A DNA stretch of 64,000 nucleotides from Branchiostoma floridae. Its lineage: Eukaryota; Chordata; Leptocardii; Amphioxiformes; Branchiostomatidae. Below the pieces are notes generated by a model. It had not been told where the DNA came from. It did no database searches and saw only the letters and a list, made by a program, of their open reading frames with translations. The stretch is taken from NCBI RefSeq assembly GCF_000003815.2, contig NC_049986.1:17677192-17741191 (forward strand). Reading direction: 5' to 3'. Shown here piece by piece: positions 55,801-62,795 of the stretch; position 1 is the first letter of the stretch; each line of letters begins with the position of its first letter. A program made the translations under genes and the position numbers.

Positions 55801-58800
55801 GGACTGTTTGTGGTGGTTTAAAGTTTGCGAAAGCGCCATGCACTGTAGTCTCTTACTGCCATGGAAAAATGTTTGCGGTGGTTTTAAGTTTGTGGTGAAT
55901 TGGCAACGCGAAAACCGCAAACATGAAACACCACGAAAATTTCTGCATTTACAGTAATGTCTTGCTCCACAGTTCTCCCTGCATGTCATGGCTTGTCCCC
56001 CCTCTTTCCTCTTCCTCCTGGGCACCAGTTTGGGACCACCCTGGGAGCACAACATGCCCCAGCCAATGCAATCTACGAGGGGCGTTTAATAAGTAATGCC
56101 CCTGACTCACTTCCAATTGTCTGATGTAGATGAAATTTTGTATGTGCAATGATTCATATCTCTATGAGTTTTGTTGCAAAAAACAGCTCTGAACTAATTG
56201 TGGTTTCTGATTTACTGTTGTTTAAACTGAGTCAGGTGTGAAATGGACCAGGTGTGAAATGGAGCCATTTGAGTGTCGCGCAGTGATCCGGTTTTTGTAT
56301 TTGAAAGGACGCACACCAAAGGAGACTTTTGATGAAATGAAAGAAACTTATGGTGATGATGCCCCATCATATGACCTTGTAAAACGTTGGCATCCTGAAT
56401 TCAAACATGGCCAGAAGTCTGTGGAAACAGCTCCCAGACCTGTATCTGTATCTGTATCTATATAGCCGGTATAACCGCCATTCGGCGTAACACACCAGCT
56501 TCGCAGGCACGCGGCGCGGCAGCAGCTGGTTATATTACACTGAACGATCCGTCACACCTAACTTTTGCACATCTAACTGCAAGCGTTCTTTAAAACTATC
56601 CAGAGAAGATGCCCCTACTGTACTTGGTGATAACAAATTCCAATCTACGATAGTTCTGGGAAAATACGAATGTTTGAACACATCAATCCTAGCTTGGAAA
56701 CTCTGGTACTTGAAGTCATGGCTGTTTCTTGTTCTTTTTTGAGCTGGTATTAGATACTTATCAGTCGGTACGTCCACCAGCTTATTGGTCATTTTGTACA
56801 TCATGCAAAGTCTGGACATTTTCCTTCTGTCTTCAAGTGATGTCCACTGTAGATCTGTTTTCATTTTGGTAACACTAGCATCCCTGTTGTAGTTGTTTGT
56901 ACAGAATCGGGCAGCTTGGTTCTGTACCCTTTCAAGTTTATCTTTGTCTTTCTTTGTATACGGATCCCATACTGTTGCAGCATATTCAAGGTTAGGTCTT
57001 ACCAGTGACGTGTATGCAAGTGATTTTACGCGGGCTGGGCATGCCCACAAGTTACGTTTGATCACTCCCAATGTCTGTTTGGCCTTGGTTGTTATTTTGT
57101 TAACATGGACACCCCACTTCAGCCCAGTTGTTAACGTAACACCTAGGTATGGGTGGCTTTTTGTGGTTGCTAATGTCTGACCACAAAACTGGTCGTCCCT
57201 CTTCTGCCATTGATGAGGCATTTGTTGGAGGACCAACATGGGGTGTCCTACAAAAACGGTACCCAGAGCTGCATCAAACGATGGGAGAAATGCATAACTC
57301 TGGGTGGTTCCTATGAAGAGAAAGACTAATAACTGTGCCAGGTTTCATTAATCTCCTGCTATAGGAAATGGATCAGAGGCATTACTTATTGAATGCCCCT
57401 CGTAGCTCTCTGTTATTTTAGGTAACTATTTCTGCCGTGTGTGTTTATCAGGTAACTATTTCTGGAGTATGGGTTCAACAGTTAACTATTTCTGCAGTAT
57501 GGGTTCATCAGGTAACTATTTCTGCAGTATGGGTTCATCAGGTAACTATTTCTGCAGTATGGGTTCATCAGGTTTACTATTTCTGCAGTATGGGTTCATC
57601 AGGTAACTATTTCTGCAGCATGGGTTTATCAGGTAACTATTTCTGCAGTATGGGTTCATTAGGTCTACTATTTCTGCAGTATGGGTTCATCAGGTAACTA
57701 TTTCTGGAGTATGGGTTCATCAGGTTAACTATTTCTGCAGTATGGGTTCATCGGGTAACTATTTCTGCAGTATGGGTTCAACGGTTAACTATTTCTGCAG
57801 TATGGGTTCATCAGGTAACTATTTCTGCAGTATGGGTTCATCAGGTTAACTATTTCTGCAGTATGGGTTCATCACGTAACTATTTCTGGAGTATGGGTTC
57901 ATCAGGTTAACTATTTCTGCAGTATGGGTTCATTAGCTAACTTTCTGCAGTATGGGTTCATTGGGAAACTTTCTCTGCAGTATGGGTTCATCAGGTAACT
58001 ATTTCTGCAGTATGGGTTCATCAGGTAACTATTTCTGCAGTATGGGTTCATCAGGTAACTATTTCTGCAGTGTGGGTTCATCAGGTAACTATTTCTGCAG
58101 TATGGGTTCATCAGGTAACTATTTCTGCAGTATGGGTTCATTAGCCTAAGTGTAAGAGTGTAGAGTGTTTAGTTTGTCCTGTACGATTTCTGACTAGCTT
58201 GAATTAGATATACAACTGTTCTCTTCACGCCCCCCTCCCACAGACATCATCCTGTACCACAGTGAGACGCTGGAACTGATGCACCGTCGCTGGGCCAAAC
58301 TGGAGAAGGACTTCAAACTGAAGAGTGGGCAGTTCGACATCAGTAAGATCCCCGACGTGTACGACTGTATCAAGTATGACGTCATGCACAACTCCGGCCT
58401 CAACTTCGACCACATGATGGAACTTTACACGCTCTCCAAAAGCCTGGCTGATGTCATCATTCCACAGGTATGGTCTGTCTGTCTGTTTGTTTGTTTGTTT
58501 GTTTGGTTGGTTGGTTGGTTGGTTGGTTGGTTGGTTGGTTGGTTGGTTGGTTATTTGTTTGGTTTGTTGTTTGGTTGGTTGGTTGTGTAACCTGAACTGT
58601 GACCACATGAATCATGATTAAACAGTACACACTCTCCAAAAGCCTGGCTGATGTCATCATTCCACAGGTATGGTCTGTTTGTCTGTTTGTTTGCTTATTT
58701 GTTTGTGTAACCTGAACTGTGACCACATGATTAATGTCAGTACACACTCTCCAAAAGCCTGGATGAAAATCATAATCATTCTGCAGGTACATGTATGTTG

Positions 58801-61192
58801 TGCAAGTTTATTTGTGTGAGCTGTTGTGTGTTTGTTTGTTTATTTGTATGGAGCACATACAAATGACCTGCATCCTCTGTACTGCGCACAACATTTCTTT
58901 CTTTGTATCTTAGACTTTAATATTACCTGGCAGATGTTTCAGTGAATGAAAACAGTTTGTTGTACATACGTGTACATGTGTGCATCCACCATCTCTGTCA
59001 TTTTTGTTTGATTCTTCTCCTCCAGGAGTATGGTATAATGCTGGGTAAGGGAGTGAAGTCTTCCATCTGTGATTGCCATGTGTTTGTTTTTCTCACCCAG
59101 GAGTATGGTATAATGCTGGGTAAGGGAGTGAAGTCTTCCATCTGTGATTGCCATGTGTGTTTTTTTCTTCCACAGGAGTATGGTATAATGCTGGGTAAGG
59201 GAGTGAAGTCTTCCATCTGTGATTGCCATGTGTTTTTTTTCTTCCACAGGAGTATGGTATAATGCAGCAGGAGAAGCTAGAGATAGCCCAGGCCATCTGC
59301 ACCCCGCTGCTGAAGAAAATCCGCGCCGACCTGCAGCGGACTCAGGAAGACGACACCGTCAACAGACTCAACCCCAAGTACTCCCGCGGCATCCTGTCGC
59401 CCGATCGCCACGTGCGGACCCGCCTGTACTTCACGTCAGAGAGCCACATTCATTCCCTCTTGTCTATACTTAGATTTGGAGGCCTGTGTCCAGTAAGTAT
59501 ACATAAAAGCTTGTGTATTGTATATCAGTTTTCTGTGGGATAGGAGGATAATATCTTCTTCATATTTAAGAAAAGAAAATGACAAATAGCAAAGTATTTC
59601 CCTATGCAGATAGTAAAATATTTTTTGGGAGGGAGTAATGATTTGTTGCTTTAATTGCAACAAAGTTGGTCCTTGTGCTCCTTTTTTTTCTTGGTTACCC
59701 ACATTTTTAGTTGAAATGTTCTGAGATACTCTAAAGGATTTCTTTCCCCGCCCTGCCAGGATGATGAGCAGTGGAAGCGTGCCCTGGAGTACATGAGTGC
59801 TGTAACAGAGCTGAACTACATGACTCAGATTGTCATCATGCTGTATGAGGATCCCAAGGCAGTAAGTTCACCCGGCTGTTTGTGTCATGATCAGGTCAAG
59901 TTCAACTGTCTCCAGGACCCACCTTTCCATCCTTGGACAGAAATTTGCTTGTTTGCACAGACAAAAATGTCACCACATCTGTCCCAAAAATCTGAACTTC
60001 AGTTCATAAAATTGATGAAAATGTGTTTTCATAAGCTTAAGAGGACAGATTTTAAAAGGAAACTGGCATACATTAATCTTGTTTTTAAGTGTCAGCTTAT
60101 TAAGGCCATGCCAATTGATTTCCTTGGTTCTCAGATTTTTGAAAATAAAAATACATTTCTAAAACAAGTGAACATCGTAAAGGCATAGGGCAGGGATGAA
60201 AACTAGATTATGACTGTATTCATGGAATATTAAGTGTATCGAAACATAAACTTGGTCCTCTGGCTTCGTTTTTCCAGTTCAGGATATCTTCATTTTTTCA
60301 AAATCTGAGAACTAACGAATTACGATGTAAATTGGTGTGGACTAAGCAGGCTCAAGCTTAAAGGGGCCACTTTAAGGCATCATCTCAAAATGTAGTTTTG
60401 AACTTGAGTCTGATATAAGTGGAAATTTTTCCTAACGTCAGGAGCCTGAGTCAGAGACAAGGTTCCATGTGGAGCTCCACTTCAGCCCCGGTGCAAAGTG
60501 CTTCAACGAGGAGGACAACTTTGTGGTTGGCCCTGGTTTCCGCCCTATCCCACTGGACCCAACCGTGAGTTACTCTCGCCTTGTACGTATGCTACATGTA
60601 CAGAATTTCACTTTTGAATATCTTGAATATAGAATGATGCCACGTGCACTTGGTTACCTCCTATGTTAAGTTTAAATCTATTTTTGTAGGATTTTTCAAA
60701 TGTGAGATGATCATACTCCTTTTTGGACAAGTTGTAAGCTATGCATGTTACTAGATGTGGAAAAACTACAACAGTTGTAACATCACGTCACATGATAATT
60801 GAGGTTGGAATTGAGTTTTCATTGATTTTTTGATTGGAATTTTTTGTGGAAGTAGAAAAAGTTCCAAAAAGAAAGGTGCAGAAGAGAAATTAACTAACTG
60901 TCAATTCTTGGAAAGAGTCGTCATTTTTGCATGATATTATGTCTTATCCTTTTATAATAAGATTTTAGGAAATCATTTTGACAATATTGTCAAGAGTGTT
61001 ATTTTAAACTTCCTCCAGAAGGAAGAAGGAGCCAACGGGAAAACATCTCCCAACAAGTCGCCAAAGTCTCCAAAATCCCCCAAGGGGGAGAAGGCCCACG
61101 CTAGACGGGAGTCCTCGAGTGCAGGGAGACGCAGAGGAGAGAGGGACCCGTCACGGTCTCCGACACTTCCTGTTCCCATTCAGCAGAAATTG
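40889..61192 (+). CDS. PPIP5K: Diphosphoinositol pentakisphosphate kinase (PPIP5K/VIP1), 3' end beyond window
   Basis: Exons: 40889-41183, 41598-41814, 42485-42661, 43297-43451, 44349-44612, 45219-45340, 45647-45748, 46202-46288, 46622-46696, 47139-47251, 50628-50716, (51449-51478), 52801-52923, one starting in the gap and ending 54164, 54475-54590, 55148-55214, 55568-55709, 58244-58467, 59250-59492, 59760-59861, 60442-60564, 61019-61192. About 1,040 codons visible. The N-terminus is disordered and acidic, then [18 protein letters not shown] opens the ATP-grasp kinase half ([40 protein letters not shown]). The phosphatase-like half has [48 protein letters not shown] and [15 protein letters not shown]. 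The enzyme phosphorylates InsP6/5-InsP7 at position 1 in the cytosol; the second domain dephosphorylates. Two exons are one base short of frame (46622-46696 and the one ending 54164). Vertebrates have two paralogues; this looks pre-duplication. Confidence 0.95.
41591..41600 (+). promoter_or_regulatory. NAGNAG tandem acceptor
   Basis: CTCCCAGCAG before TCGCAGGAG: splicing at the first or second AG would include or omit one Gln codon without changing the frame. Confidence 0.5.
41826..42015. mobile_element. CTGTAAATGCA MITE, copy B
   Basis: TA-flanked; left end CTGTAGATGCA, right end TGCATTTACAG; GCGGT-rich interior. Starts 11 bases past a PPIP5K exon. Confidence 0.75.
42734..42960. mobile_element. 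Diverged TACCCC...GCAAAAATCGATCG MITE
   Basis: The left end (ACCCCTATCACATTTGGC, AAAATCGATCGGACGAT) matches the termini of 18025-18216. The right end is probably GACTGGGGTATAA at 42947. The interior differs. Confidence 0.5.
43507..43833. mobile_element. hAT-like MITE with ACTTGCCCGA subrepeats
   Basis: Ends CAGGGTTAAACAAGT / ACTTGTTTATCCCTG. Repeated CACTTGCCC and GGGCAAGT motifs inside. A left-end fragment of the same family is at 50281-50340. Confidence 0.75.
44141..44257 (+). repeat. Intronic copy of acceptor plus exon start (PPIP5K)
   Basis: Tandem copy of 44272-44390. It includes TTGCAGATTGGCA and about 40 bases of the exon (AGCAGTGTGTATTCCCCCGA), so a decoy acceptor lies at 44214. Confidence 0.88.
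44650..45125 (+). repeat. Degenerate GCTGTCCCTAGTGCTGA minisatellite
   Basis: Imperfect units of about 30-60 bp alternating ATGCTATCCTCATGCTGA and GTGCTGTCCCTAGTGCTG, in the intron after the exon ending 44612. The 124-codon frame at 44743 reflects the repeat. Confidence 0.85.
45785..45930 (+). repeat. Two decayed copies of a PPIP5K exon end and donor
   Basis: CAGTGGAACCATGTAAGCAA (45805-45824) and AGTAGAACCGTGTAAGCAA (45903-45923) repeat the true end AGCGGAACCAT|GTAAGC at 45748. Unit about 75-100 bp. Confidence 0.8.
46622..46696 (+). CDS. PPIP5K: PPIP5K exon one base short of frame
   Basis: 75 nt; entry phase 2, and the next exon needs entry at phase 0, so 76 nt are required. The frame opens [10 protein letters not shown], then runs to a TGA within six codons. 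After a one-base shift near 46653 (TTTAAAAAGG) it reads [12 protein letters not shown], the conserved family sequence. Either an assembly or allelic error, or a true frameshift. Confidence 0.85.
46844..47035. mobile_element. CTGTAAATGCA MITE, copy C
   Basis: Ends CTGTAAATGCAGAAATGTTC / TTAAATGCATTTACAG, TA-flanked. Very similar to copy A. Confidence 0.8.
47712..47912. mobile_element. MITE with GTTCACCTTTATCCG ends
   Basis: 15-bp inverted ends, with inner GTTGTTTTTGAAAACAACG palindrome. About 200 bp, within the 3.4-kb PPIP5K intron. Confidence 0.7.
47913..50280. other. Intronic stretch without recognised exon
   Basis: No coding exon or strong repeat recognised. A short stretch at 48763-48810 (GAAGGTTAGACATACAGGTA) recurs at 2840-2885. 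Confidence 0.4.
50281..50345. mobile_element. hAT-like MITE fragment
   Basis: CAGGGATAAACATGTCCAC followed by CAGGGCAAGTGAAAGTGC: left end of the family seen complete (reverse) at 43507-43833. Confidence 0.6.
51449..51478 (+). CDS. PPIP5K: Candidate 30-nt PPIP5K mini-exon
   Basis: Flanked by ACATACAG and a weak GTCAGA donor. Keeps phase 1 and would insert [10 protein letters not shown] between DG and EPSTEPS, in the variable acidic loop just before the conserved LKWGGELTP block. Probably optional. Confidence 0.4.
   Translation, partial: VRRQRSRDR
51759..52060. mobile_element. hAT-like MITE, TTCTAGCCAGC ends, copy 2
   Basis: Ends TTCTAGCCAGC / GCTGGCTAGAA with CATCCTTGACAGACAAAAATC-like inner sequence shared with 62503-62795. 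Confidence 0.65.
52206..52728. mobile_element. PIF/Harbinger-like MITE, copy 2, with inner hairpin
   Basis: Ends GCCACACCAATTGATTT / AATTGGTGTGGCC. The inner hairpin at 52540-52655 pairs AAGTGGTCTTTAA and CTGGTTTGA arms. Confidence 0.55.
52990..53830 (+). repeat. Minisatellite made of a PPIP5K exon end with its donor
   Basis: About nine copies (units about 88-120 bp) of CTTCAGGTGCATGTACCCAG, GAGGACAGGGTAAG and intron, copied from the exon ending 52923. Each retains GGGTAAG, so nine decoy donors follow the real one (last near 53788). Frames such as CMYPGGQG repeats are this artefact. Confidence 0.92.
53984..54083. other. Assembly gap (100 N) hiding a PPIP5K exon start
   Basis: The exon with conserved [13 protein letters not shown] begins inside the gap; its acceptor and first codons are missing. 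Confidence 0.95.
54084..54164 (+). CDS. PPIP5K: PPIP5K exon, 5' end in gap, one base short at 3' end
   Basis: Reads [20 protein letters not shown], then TAAA. The next exon enters at phase 0 ([11 protein letters not shown]), but this exon ends in phase 2 with GCTTTGCCAAG, where the family has AFAK. One T appears missing. It lies beside a gap, so an assembly error is plausible. Confidence 0.8.
54184..54265. mobile_element. Fragment of TGCAGGTA hAT-like family
   Basis: Matches the left end of 5254-5613 (GGCTAAAATACCACCTGCA and CAGGTATTTCTGATGTC). Confidence 0.6.
54388..54474 (+). repeat. Acceptor-region tandem repeat before PPIP5K exon
   Basis: Two to three units of about 41-45 bp: GTTCCCGGTGTTCTCAG, GTTCCCAGTGATCTCAG, then the true GTTCCCAG|GG acceptor at 54474. 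Confidence 0.7.
55363..55483. mobile_element. Truncated CAGGGCTTTAGCCAGC-family MITE, copy 3
   Basis: Nearly identical to 40512-40633 (CTGTAGCTTCCACCAAGG to CTGGCTAGAGCCCTG); left half missing. Confidence 0.8.
55749..55954. mobile_element. CTGTAAATGCA MITE, copy D
   Basis: Ends CTGTAAATGCATTTAAATTC / TTTCTGCATTTACAG, TA-flanked; GCGGTAGCGG interior. Confidence 0.78.
56076..57402 (+). mobile_element. Mariner-like element, interrupted and internally deleted
   Basis: Inverted ends CGAGGGGCGTTTAATAAGTA / GCATTACTTATTGAATGCCCCTCG, flanked by TA on each side. The left part encodes a mariner N-terminal helix-turn-helix ([19 protein letters not shown], then [13 protein letters not shown]). After the LINE insertion the frame resumes [13 protein letters not shown] and soon ends in a non-catalytic tail. 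The central catalytic DDD region is absent, so it cannot encode an active enzyme. Confidence 0.85.
56445..57190 (-). mobile_element. CR1/L2-like LINE 3' end nested in mariner
   Basis: The minus-strand frame 57239-56535 has [19 protein letters not shown] and [18 protein letters not shown], the C-terminal part of a non-LTR reverse transcriptase, then stop and a 3' UTR with a GATACA-type tail at 56445. It is 5'-truncated near 57190. The ATG and first residues of the open frame come from antisense mariner DNA. Same family as 6232-6648. Confidence 0.85.
57420..58148 (+). repeat. 30-bp minisatellite, GTAACTATTTCTGCAGTATG unit
   Basis: About 24 units, mostly 30 bp: GTAACTATTTCTGCAG then TATGGGTTCATCAG. 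Because the unit is a multiple of three, both strands give repetitive frames ([10 protein letters not shown] forward), which I regard as artefacts. Each unit carries an acceptor-like TTTCTGCAG and a donor-like CAGGTAAC. Intronic, about 90 bp upstream of a PPIP5K exon. Confidence 0.93.
58480..58585. repeat. (GTTT)n/(GGTT)n microsatellite
   Basis: GTTTGTTTG followed by more than ten GGTT units just after a PPIP5K donor. The Trp/Leu-rich and Pro/Thr-rich frames are artefacts. Confidence 0.92.
58621..58795 (+). repeat. Two copies of a PPIP5K exon end and donor
   Basis: CTCTCCAAAAGCCTGGCTGA through TTCCACAG|GTATGGTCTG recurs at 58630-58680 and, degraded, at 58745-58795, copied from the exon ending 58467. 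Confidence 0.9.
59015..59249 (+). repeat. Three decoy acceptors before PPIP5K exon (75-bp unit)
   Basis: CAG|GAGTATGGTATAATGCTGG recurs with exact 75-bp spacing at 59026, 59101 and 59176; the true exon starts at 59250 with GAGTATGGTATAATGCAGC. In the copies, GGTAAG follows, so each is also a potential micro-exon. Confidence 0.93.
60104..60342. mobile_element. PIF/Harbinger-like MITE, copy 3
   Basis: Ends GGCCATGCCAATTGATTTCC / complement-like GTAAATTGGTGTGGAC, flanked by TAA on both sides (60101-60103 and 60343-60345). Confidence 0.62.
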
Positions 61193-61227
61193 GTGGGTAC
61201 CTTTCAGCACTGATGTTGTATAGTCTC

Positions 61228-61580
61228 TGATCCAAGCAGACCTTAGGGGGCAAAGTCATGTAGCGGTGTGACTGGAGCCAAGATCCTAGCTGCTGTGAAT
61301 GTATTTAAGTCTGCGGGGATTTCATTTCGCGTTAGCAGGAAAGTGGGGTTTTTGCAGTGGTTTTAAGTTCGCAGTAGTGCCACACACTGTATCACATACT
61401 GTAATGAAAAATGTTTGCAGTGGTTTTAAGTTTGCTTTAAGACTGCCTCGCAAAAACCGCAAACATAAAACCACCGCACATTTCTGCATTTACAGTATTC
61501 AGAGGGTAAGTGATCAAATCTTAGGGCCTAGTCAGAAACCATCTTCAGTTTGCCCTCAAAGATCTGCTTGGAGAGGATTG
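61228..61580. mobile_element. Possible MITE with CCAAGCAGA ends containing another
   Basis: ATCCAAGCAGACC near 61231 and ATCTGCTTGGAGA near 61562 are inverted. They enclose the CTGTAAATGCA MITE copy E at 61292-61495. Confidence 0.45.
61292..61495. mobile_element. CTGTAAATGCA MITE, copy E (left end diverged)
   Basis: Right end TTTCTGCATTTACAG intact; left end CTGTGAATGTATTTAAGTC; GCAGTGGTTTTAAGTTCGC interior. Confidence 0.7.
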
Positions 61581-62335
61581 TGTAGGACGTGGTGCAGTGA
61601 TAGTACAGGTGTTAAGTGAGTGATTTTTGATTAACAGACTTATACATTTTGGTTCCCTTTTTCACCTGTAACTCATTGCATGCAATGCTTCGATTCCTCT
61701 AAGAAGGTGGTATCTCACTGCACATGGGGCACCAGTGTGGCACTGCGGGGTTCATTCACTGTGGGACTGTTGTGTTATGTTCCTGGATTTTTCATAATTT
61801 AGATATTGCATAATACGTAAAAGAATGACTTAGAAAACAACAAAATACTCAAAAAGTAAGAATATTCGGTCTTTTACTCTTTTATCTCTAAAATTTGTTG
61901 AGTATCTTTTGAACCCCGCAGTGCTGCACCGGTGCCCCAAGGGGGATACCACCTTAAGCTTTTTACCTATGTCTGGCTTGGACTAAGATTTACGCTCACT
62001 TATTTCTAGAGTGAGTGGCCATTGCATAACAACCTGGGTGCAGTGTCTTGTGAGTTTGCAGTGGTGTTACTTAGCTCAAAACTGACATCTGACAAAGTTG
62101 CTTCTATAGTTGACTGTAAATGTGTGCTTAGTGTCTAACCAAAATCATTTTGATATAAAATTTTTTTGACTGACACAATCCCTGATGCATGTCAAAATTA
62201 ATGACTTGGTGTGAGAATTGCTAACTCAAAAAAAAAAGTAGCTTTGTGCCAAGATGTCAGCCTTAAATCTTGTCCCTGTTGCCTGTTCTCGCACCCTCGC
62301 TGCCCCCCTCCCCACTCCTGATGCTGCACATGTAG

Positions 62336-62434
62336 GACGATCACCGGGGAGCGGGTCACCCGCGCCAGCCGGGCGTTTTTACGCCGCTTACGCCGGCGGG
62401 AATTTACCGGGAGCTGGCTCGGTCCTGGCACGAG
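62336..62434 (+). CDS. PPIP5K: Candidate alternative or next PPIP5K exon
   Basis: A GC-rich island. After a pyrimidine tract and ACATGTAG, 99 nt read DDHRGAGHPRQPGVFTPLTP then AGIYRELARSWHE, followed by GTTGGA. Phase 0 at both ends, matching the previous exon's phase 0. The proline-rich content would fit the enzyme's disordered tail, but I know no matching family sequence. Confidence 0.42.
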
Positions 62435-62502
62435 GTTGGAACCACTGGTCCTTCTGTTGCTTTTTCTCGAGTCTCGCTGTACAATCTTGCCTCACTTTTG
62501 TA

Positions 62503-62795
62503 CAGGGTTTTAGCCAGCGTCCATCCCTCTGTCCTTTGACAGAATTTTGCTGCTGGGTACGGACAAAAAAAACTGCTTATTCCATCCTCTACGATGGACA
62601 AAAATCGTCATGTAAAGATACATGTATTAAAACAGATGCCATTGAACTAAGCAGAGTCTACCAGCAAAATTTACCCCCAAAATGCCAGAAATAGCATTTT
62701 AGAAGGTCTAGACCCCCCTAGGATCGTCGTGCCTTTGGCACTCAACAAGTTCAAAATCCAAGGGACAGAAAAAAATTCAGGCTGGCTAGAACACT
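62503..62795. mobile_element. hAT-like MITE, CAGGGTTTTAGCCAGCG ends, copy 4
   Basis: Ends CAGGGTTTTAGCCAGC / GCTGGCTAGAAC, with ATGGACAAAAATCG and AAACAGATGCCATTGAAC blocks shared with 51759-52060. Confidence 0.7.

Noticed and set aside
56535..57239. 234-codon frame as a host gene
   Set aside because: It is a 5'-truncated LINE reverse-transcriptase tail; its first residues derive from antisense mariner DNA.
57437..58149. Open frames of [10 protein letters not shown] and reverse [10 protein letters not shown] repeats
   Set aside because: Both strands open because a 30-bp unit is a multiple of three; intronic minisatellite.
58225..58792. Thr/Asn/Pro/Gln-rich frame on the minus strand
   Set aside because: Antisense of a (GGTT)n tract and of a PPIP5K exon.
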